From Limnohabitans sp. T6-5 (lineage in GTDB: Bacteria; Pseudomonadota; Gammaproteobacteria; Burkholderiales; Burkholderiaceae_C): a stretch of 64,000 bases of DNA. The notes under the pieces are model-generated. The model was not told the origin of the DNA, made no database searches, and worked only from the letters and a program-made list of their open reading frames with translations. Position 1 is the stretch's first letter. The number at the start of each line of letters is the position of its first letter. This document shows positions 46,810 to 55,860 of this stretch, in pieces. A program made the position numbers and the translations under genes. The stretch spans positions 682,001 to 746,000 of the forward strand of contig NZ_NERV01000001.1 of NCBI RefSeq assembly GCF_003063315.1. The letters are read 5' to 3'.

Positions 46810-49800
46810 GGGGTGTTCTGATTTCCAGGGCCAAACACTTGGGTGTTGGCGGCAAACTGTTCGGGCCATTGGGCCGGGTCTGACATGACCAGCACGTCAC
46901 GGCCTTTGTCGCGGAGGTGGCCAACGATGTCGTCACTGACTGCGCTGAGGAAGACCACTGTTCTGGCCGATTTGTAAAAAGCGTCTGCAACGGCGTTGGT
47001 GCCAGAGATGGGCACATTCATGTCTGAGGGCAATGCGAAACCACCTGCTTGCAAAGCTTGTTGCCACTGGCTGAGCAAGCTTGCCCCGGTTCCATCGTCA
47101 ACAGGTGCGAGGGTTGTGGGCAAGGTGGATGCGCTTTGCGGCGCAGGCACAACTTGAGCATTGGCCAATGCAACCAAGAGCTTGAGAGCATCTTCATTGC
47201 GGCGGTTGATGTTGTCGTGGTCGGGTTGGTTGAAATAAGACAACAGACATTGGTAACAGCCCGCTTCGCAAATGTGATGACCGTTTTTGTCCAGTTGCTC
47301 CAGGGTGGGCAGTTCATCAAACTTCCACGGACCCGTGGGCGCGTTGTAGTGCAACAGCTTGAGGGCTGACGCGGCCACTTGGGCAAGGGCTTGGGGTTCG
47401 GTGGCCAAGCGTGTGAGCACACCTGCACCGCCCTCGGCAGCCTCGTAGAACATGATGGCTTGCCGGTTGTCTTGCGTGGGCAGGGCTTCGGCCACTAACT
47501 CGGATTCTTCGATCTGGTAGGTCATCTCGATGCCGCGCTTGAGAGCGGCTTGCAAGGTGGCCATGGTTTCCAAGTCCAGCGTTTGCTTTGCAGGCTGCAG
47601 GATCAGGATGTTGCGGTAGTCCTCTACAAACGGAACGATTTGCTGGTTGGGCACCTTGTCGAGCAAGTTGTCTTCAGCTTCGTTGGCTTCGGTTGCACCT
47701 GGTTCGTCTTTTTTGCTCCACTGCCCCGTGACGGGGTTGATGTAGAACCCCAGTTGGTTTTTGTCTTTGCGGCGACGCCAGCCCCGGTTGATGCGCCAGA
47801 TGAGCGCGGCGGGGGCGTAGGTGAGTTCGGCCAGGGGTGCCTCGTTGGCATCTGAGCTCGGCTGGACGATGGTCTTGACCTTGGAGATTTGGCCATTGGG
47901 GCCGGGCAAAAACTTGTAGGTGGTTTGAAGCTCAAAGCCTTGACGCTGACGGTCTTCGTCGTTGATGGAAATGCGCTCGACGGCCATGGTCTCGACCGTT
48001 TCGATGCGGTAAAGGTTTTTGACCCAGTCGTTGTCGGTCAATAAGGCATCGCAGTTTTCGCAACGATCCACGATGGGATCGCTGCCCCCCAGCTGACTCA
48101 TGTGGGCATAGCCACAGGCACTGCAAACACGGCTGGTAACGGTAGCCAGAGAGCTGTTGCCCGAGATGTGGTCGGTGTTGCCGACGTTGAGCTTGGCACG
48201 CACCACTCGGTACATGCGGCCCTGGTGGTAAATGAGGCTGCGCGGGCCAAACTCGGACAGAGCAAGAAAGCGTGGTCGGCTGACCATGCTGCCGTCGTCG
48301 TCCTTGCCCCCTGCACCGCCTTTGGCCGGTATCCACGCCATGAGGGGCAAACGCGGGAAGTTGTAGCCGGGCAAAAAGCCTTGACTGGCCAGGTAGCGGT
48401 AGGTGTAGAAGTCGTTGTTTTGGGCGTTGCCGGTTTTGAGCAGCAAAGCGTATTGCTTGGCGGCATCGCCGTAACGGCGCTGTGAGTTGAGTTTCTCAGC
48501 GTTGCTGCTGGTGTAGCTTTGGCTGACGGTGTTGGCCATGTCCATTTGCTTGCGCGTGGCCTCGACCAGGGTGCGCCAACGCTGGAAGGCTTCTGAAAAG
48601 TCCTTCGGTGCTTTATCAATGGTGTTTTTCGCATGTTCGGGCGAATACCATGGGCTGCTTTGGACTTCTGTCACCACCTGCTTCATGAAGGCCTGTGCGC
48701 TTTGGGCAGCCCGTTGGTTCACTTCGGGCGAATTGATTTTTTGCCACAAAGCGTCTTTGAGGGGTTGGTCTATTTTGTCCAGCTCCAACATGGGAGCGAT
48801 GCTGGTGTCGAGCTGAACTTGTGCAGACGAGAGCCAGATGGCGTGGAGGTGGCTTTCGACAAGATCGCGGTTGGCCAAGTCCAGTGTGGGCGCCTTGACG
48901 ATGCCGTGCACCATGTCGGTAGCGTGGTGAAAGAACCATTGATCGTGCGGGCTGAGGGCGGCGCAATAAGTGATGACCAGCGCCTGCATGCCGGAGCGGC
49001 CTGCACGGCCGCTGCGCTGAGCGTAGTTGGCCGGTGTGGGCGGTACGTTGCGCAAATAGACGGCATTAAGTGCCGAAATGTCCACGCCCAGCTCCATGGT
49101 GGGCGAGCAGAACATGACGGGCAAACGCTGCAATGGCGCATCGTTGGCGGGGTTTTCTGCCCAGTCCTGTCGGTCTTTGGTGGTGTAACGAAAGCGCTGC
49201 TCCAGAAGCTGGCGGCGTCCGGCATCGACCTGGGCGGTGTGCTCTTGCGCTTCAAAGTTGAAGAGTGCGTGTTGGGATTGTTGAAGCGTCTGTGCAACGG
49301 CCAAGTAGAGGTTGCGGAAGTAGGCGTTGTGGCGGGTGTCTGTGTCTATGTCTTCGTCGCGCACCAGCAGCCAGTCCATGCTGTTGGCGTTCAGGCGCCA
49401 GCCGAGCACCTGGGAGTCGATGTCGAACTTTTGTACATAGCCGTAATTGGATGCGGCCTTCAGCAGGTCTTCAATGAAGGCTGTCCATTGCGGGTCTTTC
49501 CAGCCGCTGACTACAGCGGCAGCTGAGCTGCTCTTCCACAGCGGGGACAACTTGATGTCTTTGAGTAAGCGGGTTCGTGGACCACCCGGTACCAGGTCTG
49601 TTCGAGGCTTTCCTCGGTATTCTGGACGCTTACCCAAGATGAGGTATTTGGAGGTTTCGAGGCTTTCGTCGTACGCGAATGCCCAGCGGTCGTTCAGGTA
49701 TTGGAAGGCGGTGGTCTTGGCACGCTCTTGCTCGATGGGGTCGAGGTACATGCTTTGCAAGCAAAGACCGCGACGCATGTGGTCAAACAGGCACACCGAA

Positions 49801-52127
49801 AGCTCTGTTCTGTGTTGGGGCGAGAGCTTTGACAAAACCGGGTTGCCTACAAACAAGGATTCTTCGGTAGCAAATTCGGCAATGCCCCGGTATTGGATGT
49901 TCAGCAGGTTGAGCTGGTCCAGGTTGGGGTTGTTGAAGCGCCAGCCTCGACGCAGGTCGCGCATCAGTCTGTACCCAATGATGAAGCGCAAGGTCTTCTG
50001 GGCATCTTGCCGGGCAAGGCCCATGATCTTGGGGTTCTTGAGGTATTCGGTCAGTGTGCCTTGATCAACTTGCTCGAACCCCAGCGCTTTGAAAACTTGG
50101 CTGGCCAATACGTCTTCAGACAGCAAGCCCTGGTTGTTTTGCAATGCGCCAATGAGCGCTGCACGCAGGGTCAGCAAAAAAATGAAGTCGTTGAAGTGGC
50201 CCGCTTGCAGAGCGGCATCCTGCCGGTTGTCGGTGAAGCCCAGAATTTTGCGGGGATCGGGTTGATCCGTCTGCGGATCGCCTTCAGCAAACAACTGACG
50301 AATGGCGGTCAAGGTCAGGATGGTGGTGGCAGATGAGCGCCCCTCACCAGACAAGCTGGCCAGGCGGTTGATGTCTTTGCCATGGACCTCATGGGACAGA
50401 CCGCAGCGCAGACAAAACCTGAACTTTCCGGGAATGAACCAGAAGTCTTCACCGCCCCGCCCGTGCAGGCCATCTGGCCCCAAGGTGACCGGTTGCGGCA
50501 CGGCTTTTCGGTATGTGCTTTTGATCTTAGGTTCGGCTTTGCTCAGGTCGAGCCATGTTTCGGGCAATTCTTCGAGTTGACCTGTAAAGGTTTGACCCGT
50601 AGTTTGCGGGCACAAGAAGCCGTAATGCGCGTCTTCGTTTTCGTCGGAAGAAATGTCGTCAATTTCGCGGGGACTGTATTCCTGCTGGGCATTGTCGGAT
50701 CGCCAGACGGGGTGGTATTCCTGCCCGCAATCACGGCAGAAGTGCACGGGATAAAGGCGCGTTCCCTCGTCTTGCCGGCCTGGTGCAAAGCGTTGTGCAT
50801 CTAGCGTGATGTGGCGCTTACCTGCTGGCTCTAAAGTCGCGAGCACCTTGCCTGGTCCGCTGATGAATTGGTGCAGCTTGAAAGCAAATGGGGGGCGGCC
50901 TTGTTCGGTCTTGACTTCGTGGGCAGCCACCAAAAACAGTTGCAGGCCTGCACGGGCCAGATCAAAGTCACAACCCGCATCGTCGGCCAACCTGGCCGCC
51001 GCGTCCTTGAGGGTCATCGGTTTGGCGCGGCGCGGTGCTTCGAGTTCGGGAAGCTCAATGCCAAGGTTCAATTCGACCCAGATGGCCAAAGGGTCGTCTT
51101 GGAATGCTTCGTAATTGGGCCATGAGAAGCTGGTTTGAGATAAAGCCGACTTGAGGTAGGGCTTGATGGCGTCTACATTTTTGGCTGGGTTGGTCACTCG
51201 GTCCAGTGTTTCACCAATGACATCGTGCTCGGTGATGGTGGTGCCAAAAAGTTTGGAGGCCACTTCGGCGACGGTCTTGTTGCGGTCAGCTTGGGTGCCC
51301 GTGGATGACATGGTGGCGGATGTGCCAATGCAAACCAGCTTATTGGCTTGCAAGCGCTCGCGCAGGCGACGTACCAGCATTGCCACGTCAGCACCTTGAC
51401 GTCCCCTGTAGGTGTGCAATTCGTCCAACACCAAAAACTCAAGCCCCTGGCAGTGGTCAACCACGCCACGGTCAATTTCTTCGTGCCGCGTGAGGATCAA
51501 CTCCAGCATCATGAAGTTGGTCAACAAGATGTCGGGGGGGTTGTTTTTGATGCGTTCGCGCTCGGTTGCGCTTTCCTGTCCGGTGTAGCGGGCGACCGTG
51601 AAGGGCTGCTGGCCCGGTGCGTAGCCGTGCAAAAACTTGTCGAGCTCCTCCAGCTGGCTGTTGGCCAGTGCGTTCATCGGGTAGATAACGATGGCGCGTG
51701 TACGCGGCTTGGGATCGACCTGCTTGGCTTTGAGGATACGGTCGATGATGGGGATAAAAAACGAAAGCGACTTGCCCGAACCTGTGCCGGTCGTCACCAC
51801 ATAGCTTTTGTCCTGCCCGGCTTTGGCCAAGGCTTCCATCTGGTGTGCATACAAAAACAAATCGACAGGCGTGCCCTCGGGCTTTTTGGCCTTGAACAAC
51901 TCGGCACAGGCGGCATGTAAATCGCCCTTGGCGGCCAACTGCTGAACGGTGGCACTGCGGCGGTAGTTGGGGTTGATTTGAATCAGTGGCTCGGGCCAAT
52001 AACGGCCCTCGCTGTATTCACGCTCGACCTTGTCCAAGATGTCTGGTGCATGAATTTTGGAAAAACTTCTGGAAAAGGTGCTGTATTCACTGACCAGCTG
52101 GTCTCGAAAATTGAAGACGTTTTCCAT
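46806..52127 (-). CDS. Giant DEAH-type helicase with DUF1998 domain (DrmA-DrmB fusion-like or YprA/DruE-like)
   Basis: A protein of 1773 residues, first gene of the defence operon. The helicase has Walker A TTGTGSGKS at residues 112-120, a DELH box at 235-238, GTSATM, and motif VI QRSGRAGRSG near 1039. Cysteine pairs follow: CRDCG near 463, CSACG and CENCD near 1332-1355, and CEAGCYQCLLSY near 1619, the last being the typical end of DUF1998. A C-terminal segment (about 1700-1773) resembles the small nuclease-like domain seen after some DUF1998 regions, but the usual Asp-Gly is replaced by Ser-Ala. In DISARM, helicase (DrmA) and DUF1998 (DrmB) are separate. Druantia DruE is a similar-sized alternative. 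Confidence 0.85.
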   Translation of the reverse strand: MENVFNFRDQLVSEYSTFSRSFSKIHAPDILDKVEREYSEGRYWPEPLIQINPNYRRSATVQQLAAKGDLHAACAELFKAKKPEGTPVDLFLYAHQMEALAKAGQDKSYVVTTGTGSGKSLSFFIPIIDRILKAKQVDPKPRTRAIVIYPMNALANSQLEELDKFLHGYAPGQQPFTVARYTGQESATERERIKNNPPDILLTNFMMLELILTRHEEIDRGVVDHCQGLEFLVLDELHTYRGRQGADVAMLVRRLRERLQANKLVCIGTSATMSSTGTQADRNKTVAEVASKLFGTTITEHDVIGETLDRVTNPAKNVDAIKPYLKSALSQTSFSWPNYEAFQDDPLAIWVELNLGIELPELEAPRRAKPMTLKDAAARLADDAGCDFDLARAGLQLFLVAAHEVKTEQGRPPFAFKLHQFISGPGKVLATLEPAGKRHITLDAQRFAPGRQDEGTRLYPVHFCRDCGQEYHPVWRSDNAQQEYSPREIDDISSDENEDAHYGFLCPQTTGQTFTGQLEELPETWLDLSKAEPKIKSTYRKAVPQPVTLGPDGLHGRGGEDFWFIPGKFRFCLRCGLSHEVHGKDINRLASLSGEGRSSATTILTLTAIRQLFAEGDPQTDQPDPRKILGFTDNRQDAALQAGHFNDFIFLLTLRAALIGALQNNQGLLSEDVLASQVFKALGFEQVDQGTLTEYLKNPKIMGLARQDAQKTLRFIIGYRLMRDLRRGWRFNNPNLDQLNLLNIQYRGIAEFATEESLFVGNPVLSKLSPQHRTELSVCLFDHMRRGLCLQSMYLDPIEQERAKTTAFQYLNDRWAFAYDESLETSKYLILGKRPEYRGKPRTDLVPGGPRTRLLKDIKLSPLWKSSSAAAVVSGWKDPQWTAFIEDLLKAASNYGYVQKFDIDSQVLGWRLNANSMDWLLVRDEDIDTDTRHNAYFRNLYLAVAQTLQQSQHALFNFEAQEHTAQVDAGRRQLLEQRFRYTTKDRQDWAENPANDAPLQRLPVMFCSPTMELGVDISALNAVYLRNVPPTPANYAQRSGRAGRSGMQALVITYCAALSPHDQWFFHHATDMVHGIVKAPTLDLANRDLVESHLHAIWLSSAQVQLDTSIAPMLELDKIDQPLKDALWQKINSPEVNQRAAQSAQAFMKQVVTEVQSSPWYSPEHAKNTIDKAPKDFSEAFQRWRTLVEATRKQMDMANTVSQSYTSSNAEKLNSQRRYGDAAKQYALLLKTGNAQNNDFYTYRYLASQGFLPGYNFPRLPLMAWIPAKGGAGGKDDDGSMVSRPRFLALSEFGPRSLIYHQGRMYRVVRAKLNVGNTDHISGNSSLATVTSRVCSACGYAHMSQLGGSDPIVDRCENCDALLTDNDWVKNLYRIETVETMAVERISINDEDRQRQGFELQTTYKFLPGPNGQISKVKTIVQPSSDANEAPLAELTYAPAALIWRINRGWRRRKDKNQLGFYINPVTGQWSKKDEPGATEANEAEDNLLDKVPNQQIVPFVEDYRNILILQPAKQTLDLETMATLQAALKRGIEMTYQIEESELVAEALPTQDNRQAIMFYEAAEGGAGVLTRLATEPQALAQVAASALKLLHYNAPTGPWKFDELPTLEQLDKNGHHICEAGCYQCLLSYFNQPDHDNINRRNEDALKLLVALANAQVVPAPQSASTLPTTLAPVDDGTGASLLSQWQQALQAGGFALPSDMNVPISGTNAVADAFYKSARTVVFLSAVSDDIVGHLRDKGRDVLVMSDPAQWPEQFAANTQVFGPGNQNTP

Positions 52128-52191
52128 AGGGTTTTTGCTAGGTTTTGGGGGGCAAAGTATTTGATGAGTCTAGCCCGGAAAAACGAGGTTT

Positions 52192-52207
52192 CGGATCAAC
52201 CGATCCG
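52192..52207. promoter_or_regulatory. Inverted repeat CGGATC-AACC-GATCCG upstream of the defence operon
   Basis: A perfect 6+6 inverted repeat about 65 bases before the giant helicase start. The half-site GATCCG is the same as in the 11-bp repeat at 35582-35632 on the other side of the island. It may be an operator; no clear -10/-35 pair was found nearby. Confidence 0.4.
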
Positions 52208-52262
52208 CCGATTGTTGCCCCACCCAAACCTTTAAAAAAATTGGCAACTCCGACAAAAGTGG

Positions 52263-53495
52263 TCAACCGCCTCCATACAACCAAGGCACATCCATCAGCC
52301 GCTCGCCCATCAGGCGCATCGACACATTGCGCCCCCAAGCGACTGGGCCGGTAGCGTGGAAGATGCGGCCGTTGCGAATCGCCCGCGCTTGCACGCGGGC
52401 GTTACGCGCCCAGCGTGCTTGGGCATAGGCCTGCAATCGCTCGGCCACGCTGCCCGCGTCTGCGCCCAGGCACTGCCCCAACACCTGTGCGTCTTCCATC
52501 GCCATGCCCGCGCCTTGGGCCAGATACGGCCGCATGGGATGCGCGGCATCGCCCAGCAAAGCCACGCGGCCTTGGGCCATTTCACCGGCCCCGCTCATGG
52601 GGGCTCGGTCGTGCAGCGCCCACTGCCGCCAGGCGGGCACCGACGCCAATCGCTCATGCAAATCCACACCCACCGGGCCCATGGCCTGCATCAGGGCCTG
52701 TGCGTGCCCAGTGGCGTCCCAAGCATCGGCCTGCGCCGGTTTGTCGCCGTGCACGATGGCAATCAGGTTGAGCCATTGCCCCCCGCGCACCGGGTAATGC
52801 ACCACATGCAGCCGCGGCCCCATCCAGACAGTGACTTGGTCGCTGCGCAAATGCGCGGGCAAATCGCCCTGCGCCACCATCGCCCGGTAGGCCAAGTGCC
52901 CGGTAAATCGGGCCGGGGCATCGCCCAGCAACTTTTGGCGCACGGCGCTCCACACACCATCGGCTCCGATCAACACATCGGCCATCAACGGGGGCTCTGT
53001 TGCGGCGGACTCCCCGCGCTGTTGGGCGGCACCAGCGGCCAGCTCTTGTGCCGTGGTCACGGCAAGACCCTCGGCGGTCTCGCGCCAGCCCTGCACGGTT
53101 TGGCCCAGGCGCACATCCACGCCCGCCGCCTGAGCTTCGGCGTGCAGCATGGCTTGCAAATCGGCCCGGTGGATGGTGGCGTAAGGCGCGCCATACAGCG
53201 CCTGCGCCCGCTCACCTAGACGCAAACTGCCCAGCACCTGCCCGGTCTGTGCGTCCCGCGCTTGCAAGCGCTTGGGAAAAGCCGCCACCTGCGCCAGCGC
53301 AGCCCCCAAGCCCCAGGCCTGCAAAATGCGCGTCACGTTCGGTCCGATCTGGATGCCCGCGCCCACCTCGCTCAGCTGCGCGGCCCGCTCCAGCAGCTGC
53401 ACCGGCACGCCCTGCCGCGCACAGGCCAACGCCGCAGCCAAGCCGCCAATGCCGCCGCCTGCGATCAACACCTGTTTGAGCCCTGTTTCGGCCAT
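52263..53495 (-). CDS. FAD-dependent monooxygenase, salicylate/3-hydroxybenzoate hydroxylase-like
   Basis: A flavoprotein of 410 residues that should hydroxylate an aromatic acid with NAD(P)H and oxygen. The FAD site is LIAGGGIGGLAAALA, the DG motif is LIGADGVWSAVR, and the GD motif is LLGDAAHPMRPYLAQGAGM. The start at 53495 is preferred slightly over 53507, four codons upstream; neither has a strong ribosome site. It is divergent from trhP and lies next to the defence island edge. The substrate is not shown. Confidence 0.87.
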   Translation of the reverse strand: MAETGLKQVLIAGGGIGGLAAALACARQGVPVQLLERAAQLSEVGAGIQIGPNVTRILQAWGLGAALAQVAAFPKRLQARDAQTGQVLGSLRLGERAQALYGAPYATIHRADLQAMLHAEAQAAGVDVRLGQTVQGWRETAEGLAVTTAQELAAGAAQQRGESAATEPPLMADVLIGADGVWSAVRQKLLGDAPARFTGHLAYRAMVAQGDLPAHLRSDQVTVWMGPRLHVVHYPVRGGQWLNLIAIVHGDKPAQADAWDATGHAQALMQAMGPVGVDLHERLASVPAWRQWALHDRAPMSGAGEMAQGRVALLGDAAHPMRPYLAQGAGMAMEDAQVLGQCLGADAGSVAERLQAYAQARWARNARVQARAIRNGRIFHATGPVAWGRNVSMRLMGERLMDVPWLYGGG

Positions 53496-53561
53496 GTTTC
53501 TTGTCATGCGTCAATTGTGCACGGCGCGTGGCAGGTTCAAAAAATTGGACAATCAAAGGCT

Positions 53562-54929
53562 ATGACCGCGATCAAAACCCCTGAACTTTTATTGCCCGCC
53601 GGGTCGCTCGACAAAATGCGCGCCGCCTACGACTTTGGCGCCGACGCCATCTATGCGGGCCACCCCCGCTACAGCCTGCGTGCACGCAACAACGAATTCA
53701 AGCTCGAACAAATCGGCATCGGCATTGCCGAAGCGCACGCTCGGGGCAAGAAGTTCTTCGTCACCAGCAACCTGCTGCCGCACAACGACAAGGTGCGCAC
53801 CTACCTGCGCGACATCGAGCCGGTGATCGCCATGAAGCCCGACGCCCTGATCATGGCCGACCCGGGCCTGATCATGATGGTGCGCGAGAAGTGGCCCGAG
53901 ATGCCCATTCACCTGTCGGTGCAGGCCAACACCGTCAACTGGGCGGCCGTGAAGTTCTGGCAAAAAATGGGCGTGGCCCGCATCATCCTGAGCCGCGAAC
54001 TGAGCCTGGACGAAGTCGAAAAAATCCGCCAAGAATGCCCCGACATGGAGCTGGAAGTGTTCGTGCACGGCGCGCTGTGCATTGCCTATTCGGGCCGCTG
54101 CCTGTTGTCGGGCTACTTCAACCGGCGCGACCCCAACCAGGGCACCTGCACCAACGCCTGCCGCTGGAGCTATGGCACGCAAGAGGCCACCGACGAGACC
54201 GACTCCGGCGAGGTCAAACCCACCCGCATGGAAGGCGATTTCAGCTTTGAGCAAGAACAAGAAACCGCCGAGAAAAACTTCTCAGCCTGCGGCGACGGCC
54301 AACGCCACCCCGCGGCCGACAAGGTCTACCTGATCGAAGAAGCCAATCGGCCCGGTGCGCTCATGCCCATCATGGAAGACGAGCACGGCACTTACATCAT
54401 GAACAGCAAGGACCTGCGGGCGGTGGAGCTGATCGAGCGCCTGGTCAAGATCGGGGTGGACTCGCTCAAGATCGAAGGCCGCACCAAGAGCCTGTATTAC
54501 GTGAGCCGCACCGCGCAGGTGTACCGCCGCGCCATTGACGACGCGGTGGCAGGCCGCCCCTTCAACCCCGAGCTGATCAGCGAACTCGACGGCCTGGCCT
54601 CACGCGGCTATACCTCGGGCTTTTTGGAGCGCCGCCCCGCGCAGGACTACCAAAACTACGAAACCGGCCACTCGGTGGGCCACCGCAGCCAGTTTGTGGG
54701 CGAGGTGCGCGCTGCTCAAGACGGCTGGGTTGAAGTCGAGACGAAAAACAAGTTCTCGGTGGGCGACACGATTGAGATCATTCACCCCAGCGGCAACCGC
54801 AAGGTTCAGCTGAACGCCATGAAAAACGGCAAAGGCGAAGCCATCGACGTGGCACCGGGCAGCCCACTCAAAGTGTGGATTCCAATGGAAGGCCCATCAG
54901 ATGGCGCTTTGATCGCGAGGATGTTTTGA
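53562..54929 (+). CDS. trhP: tRNA hydroxylation protein TrhP (peptidase U32 family, YegQ)
   Basis: A protein of 455 residues of the U32 family. YegQ/TrhP helps make 5-hydroxyuridine at tRNA position 34, using prephenate. PELLLPAGSLDKMRAAYDFGADAIYAG opens the protein. EVFVHGALCIAYSGRCLLSGYF is the U32 signature, with further cysteines in GTCTNACRW, and KIEGRTKSLYYV follows. The length matches E. coli YegQ. The other U32 subtypes (RlhA, UbiU/UbiV) are shorter or longer. Confidence 0.9.
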   Translation: MTAIKTPELLLPAGSLDKMRAAYDFGADAIYAGHPRYSLRARNNEFKLEQIGIGIAEAHARGKKFFVTSNLLPHNDKVRTYLRDIEPVIAMKPDALIMADPGLIMMVREKWPEMPIHLSVQANTVNWAAVKFWQKMGVARIILSRELSLDEVEKIRQECPDMELEVFVHGALCIAYSGRCLLSGYFNRRDPNQGTCTNACRWSYGTQEATDETDSGEVKPTRMEGDFSFEQEQETAEKNFSACGDGQRHPAADKVYLIEEANRPGALMPIMEDEHGTYIMNSKDLRAVELIERLVKIGVDSLKIEGRTKSLYYVSRTAQVYRRAIDDAVAGRPFNPELISELDGLASRGYTSGFLERRPAQDYQNYETGHSVGHRSQFVGEVRAAQDGWVEVETKNKFSVGDTIEIIHPSGNRKVQLNAMKNGKGEAIDVAPGSPLKVWIPMEGPSDGALIARMF

Positions 54930-54995
54930 CGGTCTGCAAGTTTGAGCAGGCCCTGTGAAGTTTTAAAGGGCTTTCAATTTTGCAGGTCGGCGCCT

Positions 54996-55532
54996 TCAGG
55001 TATGAATAGGGCTTGCGTTCAGCTCTTTCACGTCATGTCGGAGCTGAAGCCACCGACCTACAAAACAAGACTCGGCTTCAACTTCAGACCGCCTATCACC
55101 CCCCAGGAGTATCGGCAAGCCCTGCACCGCCGAATAATCCCGTTCGTGCGTGACCAGGGCAGCAGCGCCGATGTCGAGCGCCGAGGCCAGTTGCACGGCG
55201 TCGGGCAGCTTGAGGCGGTACTGAACCCGCAACTGAGCGGCCAGACAGGCCACGGAGGGCGTCATGGGCACCACTTGGTACTGGTTCAAGGCGGTTTCAT
55301 AGCGTCTGGCCAAGGCCGTTTGGCCCGCTTTGAAAGGCCCGGTCAGCACTTCGGCCAGGGTGACAGTGCTCAGCGCCAACTGGAGCTGGCCACTTTCAGC
55401 CGCTTCAAACAAGCCCGCAAATCGCGGTGCAAATTCGGGATGGTCTTCCAGCAGGTAAATCCATGGCGCCGTGTCCACCAGCACGGTGGACCCTTCGGGC
55501 AAACCACACCAGACAAGCGAACGCTGACTCAT
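54996..55532 (-). CDS. PIN-domain toxin (VapC family)
   Basis: An RNase-type toxin of 178 residues. Acidic residues of the PIN site are visible: D20 in TVLVDTAPWIYLLE, E in TVTLAEVLTGP, D in KLPDAVQLASAL and D in VTHERDYSAV. The start at 55532 is the ATG before the PIN sequence, 11 bases after the antitoxin frame ends. The last 30 residues extend past the usual end. The antitoxin gene before it is frameshifted, so whether the toxin is restrained is open. Confidence 0.82.
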   Translation of the reverse strand: MSQRSLVWCGLPEGSTVLVDTAPWIYLLEDHPEFAPRFAGLFEAAESGQLQLALSTVTLAEVLTGPFKAGQTALARRYETALNQYQVVPMTPSVACLAAQLRVQYRLKLPDAVQLASALDIGAAALVTHERDYSAVQGLPILLGGDRRSEVEAESCFVGRWLQLRHDVKELNASPIHT

Positions 55533-55543
55533 TCGCGGGCTCC

Positions 55544-55808
55544 TCAAGCCTGCCATTCGTCCCGCAGGTCCGCCACGGCCTGCGATGCCCCCTCTGTCCA
55601 CAAACCCCGCCCCGTACCGCGCAAGGCCAAGACACCAGCCTGCTGGAATGTGCGTGCCTGTTGATCGCGCCATTGCGCCACCGGCACCACCACCGCCACC
55701 GGTTTGCCGTGGCGCGTGATCACACTGCTGTAACCCGCCACGGCCTCCGTGGCAATGTGCGGCAACTGCGCGCGCTTGTTCCAATCCGTATTGCGTGATG
55801 TCTGACAT
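55544..55808 (-). pseudogene. YefM/Phd-type antitoxin with a frameshift
   Basis: The ATG at 55808 gives MSDITQYGLEQAR, the normal start of a Phd/YefM antitoxin. After the GC run at 55768-55775 the antitoxin sequence continues in another frame as QLPHIATEAVAGYSSVITRHG and KPVAVVVPVAQW to the stop at 55544. One base less, or two more, in the GC repeat would restore it. As it stands, the frame from 55808 runs without stop into the toxin frame. It may be a true mutation, a phase-variable tract or a sequence error. Confidence 0.8.
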
Positions 55809-55860
55809 GGTGACCGCCCAATTGATATGTACAGACTGCACGGATAAATTACCAATGGTG

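Noticed and set aside
34579..52262. Integrative element with att sites around the defence island
   Set aside because: No integrase, transposase, tRNA gene or flanking direct repeat was seen at either edge.
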